Of a DNA stretch of 64,000 bases, positions 9,572 to 17,667 are shown one piece after another. This DNA is from an uncultured Comamonas sp. GTDB lineage: Bacteria; Pseudomonadota; Gammaproteobacteria; Burkholderiales; Burkholderiaceae_C. Each line of letters opens with the position of its first letter. The first letter of the stretch is position 1. Below the pieces are notes generated by a model that had not been told where the DNA came from, did not search any database, and saw only the letters and a list, made by a program, of their open reading frames with translations. The position numbers and the translations under genes are program-made. The DNA lies in contig CABIIJ010000058.1 of NCBI GenBank assembly GCA_902175065.1, positions 1 to 64,000 on the forward strand. Reading direction: 5' to 3'.

Positions 9572-11038
9572 GTGAAAACCTTCAACCCATTGCAGCGCAT
9601 CGCGGCTGGCGAATCACAAACGCAGGAATTCAAAGCCTCGTTTGACAAAGCCTGTGTTGTCTCCCTGGTGGCATTTGCCAACACCCGGGGCGGTACGGTG
9701 TGGGTGGGTGTCACGGACAAAGGTGCGCTGCAAGGTGTCTCGCTCGGTAAAGAAACCCTGAACGAATGGCTGGGCCAAATCAAGTCCAGCACCAGTCCAT
9801 CGCTCATCCCAGAGTTAACAGCGCACCCAATCGAGGGAAAAACCATCGTTGCCATTGAGGTAGCAGAATTTCCGGTCAAACCCGTCAGCACCCGTGGACG
9901 CTATTACAAGCGCATTGCCAGTGCCAACCATGCACTGGCACTCAATGAAATATCTGACCTCTACCTGCAAACGCTACAAATATCCTGGGACGCCCACCCT
10001 GCCCCTGGACGCAGCGTGGAAGAACTGTCGCCCAGCAAAGTCGAAAGCTTTATTCAACAAGTGAATGCAGGCGGGCGGTTTGCCCTGGAGGCCGGCACAC
10101 CACTGGCAGCCTTGCAAAAACTCAACTACGTGACCTCCGCAGGCCAGCCCACCTGGGCCGCACTGCTGCTGTTTGCCAGTGAACCCCTGCGCCACCACGT
10201 CCACATAGGCCGCTTCAAAACGCCAAGCATGATTCTTGATGACCGGCAATTGACCGACACCTTGTTCGAGGTGGTCGAAAAAAGCATGGCCTTTATCGTC
10301 TCGCACATCAGCGTGGCATTTGAATTTGATGGCAGCATTCAGCGCAAAGAACGCTTTGCTTACCCTCTGCCCGCGTTGCGCGAGGCACTACTCAACGCCG
10401 TGGTGCACCGCAGCTATACAGACCCGAGCGACATCCAGATCAAAATTTTTGACGACCGCATCACCATCTTCAGCCCAGGTGGCTTTTACGGTGGTATCAG
10501 CGTGGCGGACATCCAGGCCGACAACTACCGCTCCAGCCTGCGCAACAAGCTTGTGGCCGAAGGCTTTTACCTGACCCGCGCCATTGAAAAATACGGCAGC
10601 GGCTTCATACGCATCCGCCAAGCTTTAGAGGACTACCCGGAGATTCATTTCGATATCCAGGAATTTGCGGGCGGCATGATGGTGACTTTTACCCGGCAGC
10701 AGCCAGAGTCACAGCCAGAGTCACAGCCAGAGTCACAGCCAGAGTCACAGCCAGAGTCACAGCCAGAGTCACAGCCAGAACTACCCTTTTCACTAGAAGC
10801 CCGGATCCTAAGCATCTTGGCCAAAACCCCCCTGGGCAAGCGCGAAATCTCCGCAGCCCTTGGGCAAAAGGAAATATCAGGCCAGCTCAACAAAGTCATA
10901 CGAACCTTGTTGGCCGCTGGTCAAATCGAACTAACCTTGCCCGACAAACCCCGCAGTCGCTTGCAGCAGTACCGCATCACATCCAAATCCTCCACTCCAT
11001 GGACTTCATCGACCTCAAAACCCAATACCAGCGCCTGA
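9572..11038 (+). CDS. AlbA_2 / RecG-C-like ATP-binding protein inside the sugar operon
   Basis: Counting from a GTG at 9572, the protein has 488 residues. The N-terminal part (about 10-115) looks like the AlbA_2/Schlafen-type putative DNA-binding domain (SQTQEFKASF, then VAFANTRGGTVWVGVTDKG). The middle (about 265-365) looks like a GHKL-type ATPase fold, with LREALLNAVVHRSYTDP as the N-box and IFSPGGFYGGIS as the next motif. A run of PESQ repeats at about residues 377-400 separates this from a C-terminal winged-helix-like domain. Families of this kind are annotated as putative transcriptional regulators or RecG-like proteins; the biochemical role is not known. It begins 12 bases after wbpD and overlaps wbpE by 40 bases, so it belongs to the same transcript. 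It has no evident role in sugar chemistry. Confidence 0.75.
   Translation: MKTFNPLQRIAAGESQTQEFKASFDKACVVSLVAFANTRGGTVWVGVTDKGALQGVSLGKETLNEWLGQIKSSTSPSLIPELTAHPIEGKTIVAIEVAEFPVKPVSTRGRYYKRIASANHALALNEISDLYLQTLQISWDAHPAPGRSVEELSPSKVESFIQQVNAGGRFALEAGTPLAALQKLNYVTSAGQPTWAALLLFASEPLRHHVHIGRFKTPSMILDDRQLTDTLFEVVEKSMAFIVSHISVAFEFDGSIQRKERFAYPLPALREALLNAVVHRSYTDPSDIQIKIFDDRITIFSPGGFYGGISVADIQADNYRSSLRNKLVAEGFYLTRAIEKYGSGFIRIRQALEDYPEIHFDIQEFAGGMMVTFTRQQPESQPESQPESQPESQPESQPESQPELPFSLEARILSILAKTPLGKREISAALGQKEISGQLNKVIRTLLAAGQIELTLPDKPRSRLQQYRITSKSSTPWTSSTSKPNTSA
10700..10780 (+). repeat. 12-bp tandem repeat, six units, within the AlbA/HATPase gene
   Basis: Six identical copies of CAGCCAGAGTCA run from 10700 to 10771, followed by a partial copy to about 10780. 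They encode the Pro-Glu-Ser-Gln repeat. Because the unit is a multiple of three, loss or gain of copies changes linker length without shifting the frame. The perfect identity of the units suggests recent expansion by slippage. Confidence 0.97.
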
Positions 11039-12075
11039 AAGCCGACATCGATGCGGGCATTGCCCGCGTCCTTGCCCACGGCCAATACATCCTTGGCCCC
11101 GAAGTCGCTGAACTGGAAGAAAAACTGGCCGCCTACACCGGCGCCAAATACTGCATCACCGTCGCCAACGGCACCGATGCCCTGCAAATTGCCCAAATGG
11201 CACTCGGTATCGGCCCGGGCGATGAAGTCATCACCCCCGGCTTTACCTACATCGCCACTGCGGAAACCGTCGCCTTGCTCGGTGCCAAGCCCGTGTACGT
11301 GGACATCGACCCGCGCACCTGCAACCTCGACCCGGCACGGCTGGAAGCAGCCATCACCCCCCGAACCAAAGCCATCATCCCCGTCAGCCTGTACGGCCAA
11401 TGTGCCGACTACGACGCCATCAACGCCATTGCCGCCAAGCATGGCATCCCGGTGATCGAAGACGCTGCGCAAAGCTTTGGCGCGACCTACAAAGGCCGCA
11501 AAAGCTGCAACCTGACAACCATCGCCTGCACCAGCTTCTTCCCCAGCAAGCCGCTGGGCTGCTACGGCGATGGCGGTGCCATCTTCACCAACGACGACGA
11601 GCTGGCCACCGTCATGCGCCAAATCGCCCGCCACGGACAAGACCGGCGCTACCACCACATCCGCGTAGGCATCAACAGCCGCCTGGACACCCTGCAAGCG
11701 GCTATCCTGCTGCCCAAGCTGGCCGTACTGGACGAAGAAATCGCCCAGCGCCAGCAAGTGGCCGAACGCTACGCCACCCTCCTGCAGCAAGCGCCCACCA
11801 TCACCCTACCGCACATCGAACCCCACAACACCAGCGCCTGGGCGCAATACACGGTGCAAGTGCCCAATCGCGAGGAACTACAGGACATACTCAAGGCCCA
11901 GGGAATCCCTACCGCCGTGCATTACCCCATTCCGCTGAACCTGCAGCCAGCCGTGGCCGACCCGCAGGCGCATCTGCCCGTAGGGGATGCAGTGGCGAGA
12001 AAAGTGGTCAGTCTGCCCATGCATCCATATTTAGATAAAATCAATATTAAACATATTGCAAAAACATTACTATAA
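10999..12075 (+). CDS. wbpE: UDP-2-acetamido-2-deoxy-3-oxo-GlcA aminotransferase (WbpE/WlbC)
   Basis: This PLP-dependent DegT/DnrJ/EryC1 enzyme installs the C3 amine on UDP-3-keto-GlcNAcA. The protein has 358 residues. The start MDFIDLKTQYQRLK is the standard family N-terminus. VIEDAAQSFGATYKG holds the cofactor aspartate, and the PLP lysine is about Lys184 in FFPSKPLGCYGDGG. The start overlaps the upstream gene by 40 bases. The last 17 or so codons, after MHPY, turn abruptly AT-rich (LDKINIKHIAKTLL) and run into AT-rich intergenic DNA. The 3' end has therefore probably been replaced at a recombination junction. The core fold should still be complete. Confidence 0.93.
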   Translation: MDFIDLKTQYQRLKADIDAGIARVLAHGQYILGPEVAELEEKLAAYTGAKYCITVANGTDALQIAQMALGIGPGDEVITPGFTYIATAETVALLGAKPVYVDIDPRTCNLDPARLEAAITPRTKAIIPVSLYGQCADYDAINAIAAKHGIPVIEDAAQSFGATYKGRKSCNLTTIACTSFFPSKPLGCYGDGGAIFTNDDELATVMRQIARHGQDRRYHHIRVGINSRLDTLQAAILLPKLAVLDEEIAQRQQVAERYATLLQQAPTITLPHIEPHNTSAWAQYTVQVPNREELQDILKAQGIPTAVHYPIPLNLQPAVADPQAHLPVGDAVARKVVSLPMHPYLDKINIKHIAKTLL

Positions 12076-12209
12076 ATCAAAGAAAAATACTTCTTCGCAG
12101 AAGAACAAAACTAATTTCATAACCAATATTTACATTATCACGAAATATATTTACCAACAAGGTAAATATTATTCCGCAAATACACACAAAATTAATTGGA
12201 GATCATTAA
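12076..12209. other. AT-rich intergenic region with a perfect 9-bp hairpin
   Basis: The region is much richer in A and T than the flanking wbpE. It holds a small hairpin (TTCTTC at 12091-12096 with GAAGAA at 12100-12105). It also holds a perfect 9-bp stem, ATATTTACC at 12147-12155 with GGTAAATAT at 12161-12169. A Shine-Dalgarno-like TTGGAG precedes the next start. It may contain a promoter or leader for the AT-rich cassette, but no convincing -35/-10 pair can be assigned by eye. Confidence 0.5.
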
Positions 12210-13199
12210 ATGATTAAAGGAAAAAAAATTTTTATCACAGGCGGGGCAGGATTTATTGCCAGCATGCTCATTTCTCGCCTTGCCGAGCAAAATGAAATTG
12301 TTGTATATGATAATTATACACGCAACACCTTAAAAGATACGCCCTACAGCAATCACCCTAATGTCCGACAAATTGAAGGTGATGTATTAGATTACCCAGC
12401 ACTAAAATCTGCCATGGCAGGCGCTCAACTGGTGGTACATGCTGCTGCAATTGCAGGGATTGAATCCACTGTGCGTAATCCAGTAACGACTATGCGCGTC
12501 AATATGATTGGAGCAGCAAATGCAATGGGCGCCGCACAAGAATTAGGAGGAGTCGAGCGTTTTGTTGATTTTTCAACCTCGGAAGTTTTCGGATCACATG
12601 CTTTTAAAGTAGATGAAGAGCAGCAGACTGTAACTGGTGCTGTAGGCGAGGCGCGTTGGACCTACGCTGTAAGTAAATTAGCTGGCGAACACTTGGCCCA
12701 CGCCTATTTCAAACAATATAACCTACCCACCGTAACTGTTCGTCCCTTCAACGTTTACGGGCCTGGACAAACAGGGGAAGGTGCCTTAGCAATTTTTATT
12801 CGCAAGGCTCTAAAAAATGAAGATCTTCTTATTTTCGGAGACGGCAGCCAGATTCGTGCTTGGTGTTATGTAGATGACATGGTTGAGGGCGTACTCTGTG
12901 CCTTAGAACATCCAAACGCTGTAGGTGAATCCTTTAATATCGGTAACTCGCGTGCTGTGACGACCATTTATGGCCTCGCCCAAGCTGTTTGCCGAATTGT
13001 TGGTAGTTCCTCGAAAATTGTTTTTCGAGATGCTTTATCAGCCGATATCGAGCTACGCATTCCTAAAGTAGGTAAAGCCAAAGACTTAATTAATTTTGAA
13101 GCCAAAATCGACTTAGATGAAGGCTTACGCCGCACTGCAGCCTGGATTACAGAGAATGAAAATTCTCTGCCTCCATTATCAAAATTGTTTAAAAGCTAA
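12210..13199 (+). CDS. NAD-dependent sugar epimerase/dehydratase (SDR)
   Basis: This extended short-chain dehydrogenase/reductase has 329 residues. [19 protein letters not shown] is the NAD site, STSEVFG the active-site loop, and YAVSK supplies Tyr152 and Lys156. [11 protein letters not shown] is the substrate-pocket segment typical of nucleotide-sugar epimerases and 4,6-dehydratases. The exact substrate is not recognisable. It is followed within 10 bases by an aminotransferase and then an acyltransferase, so the three probably make one N-acylated amino sugar nucleotide. Base composition is AT-rich compared with wbpE and with the rest of the window, a sign of transfer. Confidence 0.85.
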   Translation: MIKGKKIFITGGAGFIASMLISRLAEQNEIVVYDNYTRNTLKDTPYSNHPNVRQIEGDVLDYPALKSAMAGAQLVVHAAAIAGIESTVRNPVTTMRVNMIGAANAMGAAQELGGVERFVDFSTSEVFGSHAFKVDEEQQTVTGAVGEARWTYAVSKLAGEHLAHAYFKQYNLPTVTVRPFNVYGPGQTGEGALAIFIRKALKNEDLLIFGDGSQIRAWCYVDDMVEGVLCALEHPNAVGESFNIGNSRAVTTIYGLAQAVCRIVGSSSKIVFRDALSADIELRIPKVGKAKDLINFEAKIDLDEGLRRTAAWITENENSLPPLSKLFKS

Positions 13200-13208
13200 G
13201 AGGCTTTT

Positions 13209-14330
13209 ATGCTCAAGCTCTCACAACCAAATATCAGTGACGCAGCCATTACGGCAGTCGCGAACGTACTTCGCTCTGGCCAACTTGTCCACGGCGAAGA
13301 ATCTGAAACATTCGAGCGTGAGCTTGCAGCTTATTTAGGCTGCAGTGAAGTCATCTTGGTTTCCTCTGGCACAGCTGCACTTCATGTGGCTCTACTAGCA
13401 CTAGATATTGGCGCCGGAGATGCAGTAATCGTTCCTGACTTCACATTCCCCGCTACCGCAAACGTAGTAGCCATGACCGGTGCACGAGTAATTATTGCCG
13501 ATGTGATGCCAGGCACATATACCCTGGATGTCACACAACTCAAAAATATAGCGGAAAACTGGCAAGGCCCAGAACGTTTACGTGCTGTCATGCCTGTGCA
13601 TGAATTTGGCTGTGTTGCCAACATGAAAGAAATTAGCCAGATCGCAAAGATGCATCATCTAGCCGTGATAGAAGATGCAGCCTGCGCGCTAGGTGCCAGT
13701 CTAGATGGACGCAAAGCAGGAACATTAGGAGACCTTGGTTGCTTTTCCTTCCACCCTCGTAAAACGCTTACTACCGGTGAAGGCGGTGCTATTGCTACTA
13801 ACAATAGAGAACTAGCTGCACGCATACGCCGACTACGCAATCATGGCATGGAACGTTCTGAGCAAGGCATCCGTTTTCTTGAACCAGCAACAAACTACCG
13901 GCTCACCAACTTCCAAGCTGCATTAGGACGAGTACAACTTCCACTATTAGATAACTGGATCCAGCTCCGTCATGATTTAGTTAAATCCTATCTTAAAGCA
14001 TTAACCCCTCTAATAAAGAAAAAATGGTTACGTTGTCCTTTAGAGAAAGATGGGCATAGTTGGCAGACTTTCATGGTAGTTCTCGATGAATCATTTAATC
14101 GTAATGAAGTTATTGCCAATTTACGTGAACAAGGTATCGAGACCAATCTTGGCGCACAAAGCCTGACTAGCATAGGAATATACGGAAAGTCACAAATTAA
14201 TCTTATTTTTGGTCCCTTGCTGTATACACAGGGGCTGGCTCTGCCGCTGTTTGAACGTATGGCACAGTCTGATGTGACGCATGTAACCACAGCACTAACA
14301 AAAACATTATTCGATCTAAATAAAAAATAA
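13209..14330 (+). CDS. DegT/DnrJ/EryC1 sugar aminotransferase
   Basis: This PLP-dependent nucleotide-sugar aminotransferase has 373 residues. The cofactor segment is [15 protein letters not shown], and the Schiff-base lysine is about Lys185 in [22 protein letters not shown] and [13 protein letters not shown] are family landmarks. It probably transaminates a keto sugar at C3 or C4. Candidates are the dTDP-4-keto-6-deoxyglucose made by rfbB or the product of the SDR just upstream. It shares the AT-rich composition of the cassette. Confidence 0.87.
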   Translation: MLKLSQPNISDAAITAVANVLRSGQLVHGEESETFERELAAYLGCSEVILVSSGTAALHVALLALDIGAGDAVIVPDFTFPATANVVAMTGARVIIADVMPGTYTLDVTQLKNIAENWQGPERLRAVMPVHEFGCVANMKEISQIAKMHHLAVIEDAACALGASLDGRKAGTLGDLGCFSFHPRKTLTTGEGGAIATNNRELAARIRRLRNHGMERSEQGIRFLEPATNYRLTNFQAALGRVQLPLLDNWIQLRHDLVKSYLKALTPLIKKKWLRCPLEKDGHSWQTFMVVLDESFNRNEVIANLREQGIETNLGAQSLTSIGIYGKSQINLIFGPLLYTQGLALPLFERMAQSDVTHVTTALTKTLFDLNKK

Positions 14331-14331
14331 A

Positions 14332-14847
14332 ATGCTCACCCTACTCAATAAACTAAGGGCCTTTTGGTTATTACGTCGCCGAGAATTAAACGAAAAATAC
14401 GGACGTACGCTACCATTCGGCGATTATGTTGTTGATCGCTGGGAAAAAGCAACGGAACTGGGCTTCGGAAAAGGAACTTCTATTTACGACAGCAGTGTCG
14501 TACTTGGCGATGTAAAAGTGGGAGAGCAGACCTGGATCGGACCTTTTACTATTCTGGATGGTTCCGGTGGTGGACTTGAAATTGGTTCGCACTGCTCAAT
14601 CTCTGCTGGCGTACAAATCTACACCCATGATACTGTTGATCGCTCATTAACTGCCGGCAAAGCACCAATCATTACTGCACCAACAAAAATTGGGTCTAAT
14701 TGTTATATTGGCCCTAATGTTGTAATTGCAAAAGGGGTGAATATTGGCGACAGTGTTGTTATCGGCGCGAATAGTTTGGTACTCAAGGACCTTCCTTCAG
14801 GCTGCAAGGCTTTTGGAACGCCCTGTCGTATTGTGGAGAGCACTTGA
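14332..14847 (+). CDS. Hexapeptide-repeat sugar O/N-acyltransferase
   Basis: This left-handed beta-helix acyltransferase has 171 residues. Repeats such as [30 protein letters not shown] and [16 protein letters not shown] run from about residue 55 to 160. The HD in IYTHDT is the usual catalytic-histidine region. The gene starts one base after the aminotransferase stop and overlaps the next gene by 4 bases. The likely role is acetylation of the amino group added by the upstream aminotransferase. O-acetylation of a finished glycan is an alternative that cannot be excluded. Confidence 0.83.
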   Translation: MLTLLNKLRAFWLLRRRELNEKYGRTLPFGDYVVDRWEKATELGFGKGTSIYDSSVVLGDVKVGEQTWIGPFTILDGSGGGLEIGSHCSISAGVQIYTHDTVDRSLTAGKAPIITAPTKIGSNCYIGPNVVIAKGVNIGDSVVIGANSLVLKDLPSGCKAFGTPCRIVEST

Positions 14848-16172
14848 ATACAACCTCTAAAAAATTTCAACGGGTATTTGTTGGACCAACAGAAATCTCC
14901 GGCATCGCGGCTGGCTTGGTACAGGGCCTACGCGAATTGGGAATAAAGGCGCACTTGCAACTATCAACAGCCCACCCATTTGAATATGGAGACAATTCGA
15001 GCTCATGGCTTATTCGTATTTGGCAAAAAATTGGAAATAAAAGAATCAAAACTCCACGCAATCATTTATTAAGAAAATCATTAATAGTAACCGCCCATAA
15101 TTTATGGGGATATATAATCCTCTTATCAGCCATCAAAAATTTTGATGCGTTTATATTTTTATTTGGTCAAACTATCACCAACACTCAAGCCGAATTATGG
15201 ATATTAAAACATTTAAAGAAAAAAATTATTTTTATCTACCTGGGTAGTGATAGCCGCCCCCCTTATATGGACGGAGGCCATTTTGCGGGAGCAGCAGAAG
15301 ACCCTCTCCCTTCAGCATCAGCTTTGCGAAGAGTTGTCCTGCGTTCCAAACGCAAAATTCGTTTGCATGAGAAATATGCTGATTATTTAATAAATTCACC
15401 TGCAACAGCTCACTTTCACGAACGCAAGTATATCAACTGGTTTGCAATGGGAATCCCAAGAGAATTAAAAAAATCCCAAAAATTTTCTAAAAATACAAAA
15501 AAAAATGGATTGATACGAATTTTACACAGCCCTTCCAATCCCTTACTCAAAGGCACCACGGAAATTCTAGATACATTAGATAGGCTGTATAAAAAAGGCT
15601 ATCCAATTGAGGTAATAAAAATTCAAAATATGCCGAATGAGGTAGTATTAAAAGAACTTGCTGATTGCGATTTTATCGTAGATCAATTATATTCAGACAC
15701 TCCATTAGCAACTTTAGCGACTGAGGCTGCATTTTTTGGGAAGCCTGCGGTTGTCGGGGGCTATCTTGCAAGTTCAGAAAATAACACTCTCGACCAGAAA
15801 TATTCACCTCCTAGTCTATTTGTAGCCCCTAAAGATATTGAATATGCGATTGAACGCCTTATTGTGGATGTTAAATTCCGAGATGAATTGGGCAAAAAAG
15901 CACGTCAGTTTGTTCTTAGTCAATGGAGTCTAACCAGAGTCGCTGCTCGCTATCTTCAATTATTGAACGATGATGTTCCTACACAATGGTGGTGTGATCC
16001 CTCATCCGTAGACTACCTACGTGGTTGCGGACTGCCTGAAGAAAGAACTAAACGACTGATTAGCCTTTTAACTAACCAATTTGGTAGAAGTGCACTACAA
16101 GTGCATGACAAACCTGATCTCGAAGCCGCCTTGATAAGCCTCGTCGCTATCAACGAGGAACAACGTGCTTAA
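14844..16172 (+). CDS. Putative glycosyltransferase (GT-B-like)
   Basis: Counting from a TTG at 14844 that overlaps the acyltransferase stop, the protein has 442 residues. An N-terminal Rossmann-like half ends with a [20 protein letters not shown] segment. The C-terminal half carries [16 protein letters not shown], then [28 protein letters not shown], which resembles the nucleotide-sugar-binding half of GT-B enzymes. It is strongly AT-rich with low-GC codon choice. The donor and acceptor cannot be predicted. The assignment to glycosyltransferases rests on this C-terminal pattern and on context. Confidence 0.7.
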   Translation: MNTTSKKFQRVFVGPTEISGIAAGLVQGLRELGIKAHLQLSTAHPFEYGDNSSSWLIRIWQKIGNKRIKTPRNHLLRKSLIVTAHNLWGYIILLSAIKNFDAFIFLFGQTITNTQAELWILKHLKKKIIFIYLGSDSRPPYMDGGHFAGAAEDPLPSASALRRVVLRSKRKIRLHEKYADYLINSPATAHFHERKYINWFAMGIPRELKKSQKFSKNTKKNGLIRILHSPSNPLLKGTTEILDTLDRLYKKGYPIEVIKIQNMPNEVVLKELADCDFIVDQLYSDTPLATLATEAAFFGKPAVVGGYLASSENNTLDQKYSPPSLFVAPKDIEYAIERLIVDVKFRDELGKKARQFVLSQWSLTRVAARYLQLLNDDVPTQWWCDPSSVDYLRGCGLPEERTKRLISLLTNQFGRSALQVHDKPDLEAALISLVAINEEQRA

Positions 16173-17625
16173 AGCGGTACTTCGCGACAGCCTCGTTTAT
16201 GGCTTAGCATCAATTCTCTCAAAAGGCCTAGCCATCTTCCTTTTGCCACTTTATACCCGAGTACTTTCACCAAGTGATTATGGTGCTTATGACCTACTGA
16301 TTACTCTGGGGGTTCTTGCGAACCTAATAGTTGCATTAGAAATATCCCAGGGGCTAGCACGTTTATGGTCCGACACCCCCGAGAAGGGGGCCCGACAACG
16401 TTTAGCTAGCACCAGCCTATGGTTTACCGTTCTCATGTATGGGGCTTTTCTGGCTATCAGCCTATCAGCAGCCCCTCAGTTAAATAGCTGGATTTTAGGT
16501 GATGATCGCTACTTAGACGCATTTCAGCTGGGGGTTGGCTTCATTGCTGTGAATGGTATTTATTACCTCCTACTAAATCAATTTCGCTGGGAATTACACA
16601 GTAAAGCCTACGCAACTGTCAGTGTTGTCTATGCGCTGCTTAACCTCCTGCTAGCTGCAATTTTCTGTCTATTAATGGATCTTGGCTTAACCGGAGTCAT
16701 GCTTTCCCAGTTAATCGCTGCATTCATTGCCTGCTGGCTGTCTCTATCACTACTACGCCGCACGTTTATCTTTGCACTTGATATGCAGCAGCTACGTGAC
16801 ATGTTGCGTTTTTCAACACCATTAGTACCCGCAGGTTTAGCAGTATTTATCAGTTTATACATCAACCGTCTGGCAATTAACCATTTTGGCAGCCTGGAGG
16901 ATGTTGGTCATTTCGGTATAAGTAGCCGTATCGCCAGTTTAGCTTCGCTATTAATTATTGGAATTCAGGCAGCGCTAACGCCACTAGTGTATCAGCACTA
17001 TCGTGAACCACACGCACCAAGGCAAATTGCACGATTGCTCAATTGGTTCATGGCGACTGCTTTAGTTGGCTGCTTATTTCTAGCGCTTTTTTCCCGTGAA
17101 TTACTGATGCTGTTTACCACACCAAAATTCATGGCAGGAGCAGCATTAGTTGGAGTATTGGCTCCCGCTCTGCTCATGTCACAGATGTATATCTTTGCCC
17201 CGGGCATTGCCATTGCAAAGAAAACACATTGGCAACTCTGGGTAACAATGCTGGGGGCAACGGCAAGCGTAGCAGGCAATTGGTTGCTAGTACCGTTATG
17301 GGGAGTCTGGGGAGCCGCTATGGCCACCCTATTATCATCTTTGATTTTTTTGTTATTTTGGCTATCACTCAGCCAACGGTTATATCCAATTCCATATGCT
17401 TGGCGTTCCATCGTACCGGCCGTTCTTATGTTCATTGCTTGCACACTATTAGGTATTGAACTAAATAAACTCGGGCTTACACTGCAATTATTATTGCCAA
17501 TCAAATCACTCATACTACTTTTCTTACTGGGTGTAGTCATTATTTGTGGCCTGCTACCTATCACAGACCTACGAGCATTATTCATGCAACTACAGTTGCG
17601 CTTTAACAAGCGTACACAAGAGTGA
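16165..17625 (+). CDS. Wzx-type oligosaccharide flippase
   Basis: This polytopic protein of 486 residues has about 12 or more predicted membrane helices and the N-terminal signature LVYGLASILSKGLAIFLLPLY of the Wzx/RfbX (MATE-like) family. It moves undecaprenyl-diphosphate-linked oligosaccharide across the inner membrane. Translation probably begins at a GTG at 16165 that overlaps the upstream gene by 8 bases. It is the only export function in the cluster. No Wzy, Wzz, Wzm or Wzt is present. Confidence 0.9.
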   Translation: MLKAVLRDSLVYGLASILSKGLAIFLLPLYTRVLSPSDYGAYDLLITLGVLANLIVALEISQGLARLWSDTPEKGARQRLASTSLWFTVLMYGAFLAISLSAAPQLNSWILGDDRYLDAFQLGVGFIAVNGIYYLLLNQFRWELHSKAYATVSVVYALLNLLLAAIFCLLMDLGLTGVMLSQLIAAFIACWLSLSLLRRTFIFALDMQQLRDMLRFSTPLVPAGLAVFISLYINRLAINHFGSLEDVGHFGISSRIASLASLLIIGIQAALTPLVYQHYREPHAPRQIARLLNWFMATALVGCLFLALFSRELLMLFTTPKFMAGAALVGVLAPALLMSQMYIFAPGIAIAKKTHWQLWVTMLGATASVAGNWLLVPLWGVWGAAMATLLSSLIFLLFWLSLSQRLYPIPYAWRSIVPAVLMFIACTLLGIELNKLGLTLQLLLPIKSLILLFLLGVVIICGLLPITDLRALFMQLQLRFNKRTQE

Positions 17626-17651
17626 TATACAAGATTTTTACTTTGTATATC
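17624..17651 (+). other. Perfect 9-bp hairpin before the amidotransferase ribosome-binding site
   Basis: GATATACAA (17624-17632) pairs exactly with TTGTATATC (17643-17651) around a 10-base T-rich loop. It starts at the flippase stop codon and ends directly before the AGGAGA ribosome-binding site of the next gene. It could protect or modulate translation, or act as a 3'-end stabiliser. Confidence 0.6.
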
Positions 17652-17667
17652 AGGAGACTAATAGATC

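Noticed and set aside
10700..10780. Tandem repeats considered as a CRISPR array.
   Set aside because: The units are contiguous, 12 bases long, have no spacers and lie inside a coding sequence.
12210..17625. Search for insertion sequences or transposase genes flanking the AT-rich cassette.
   Set aside because: No transposase-like ORF, terminal inverted repeats or target duplications were seen; homologous recombination is a simpler explanation.
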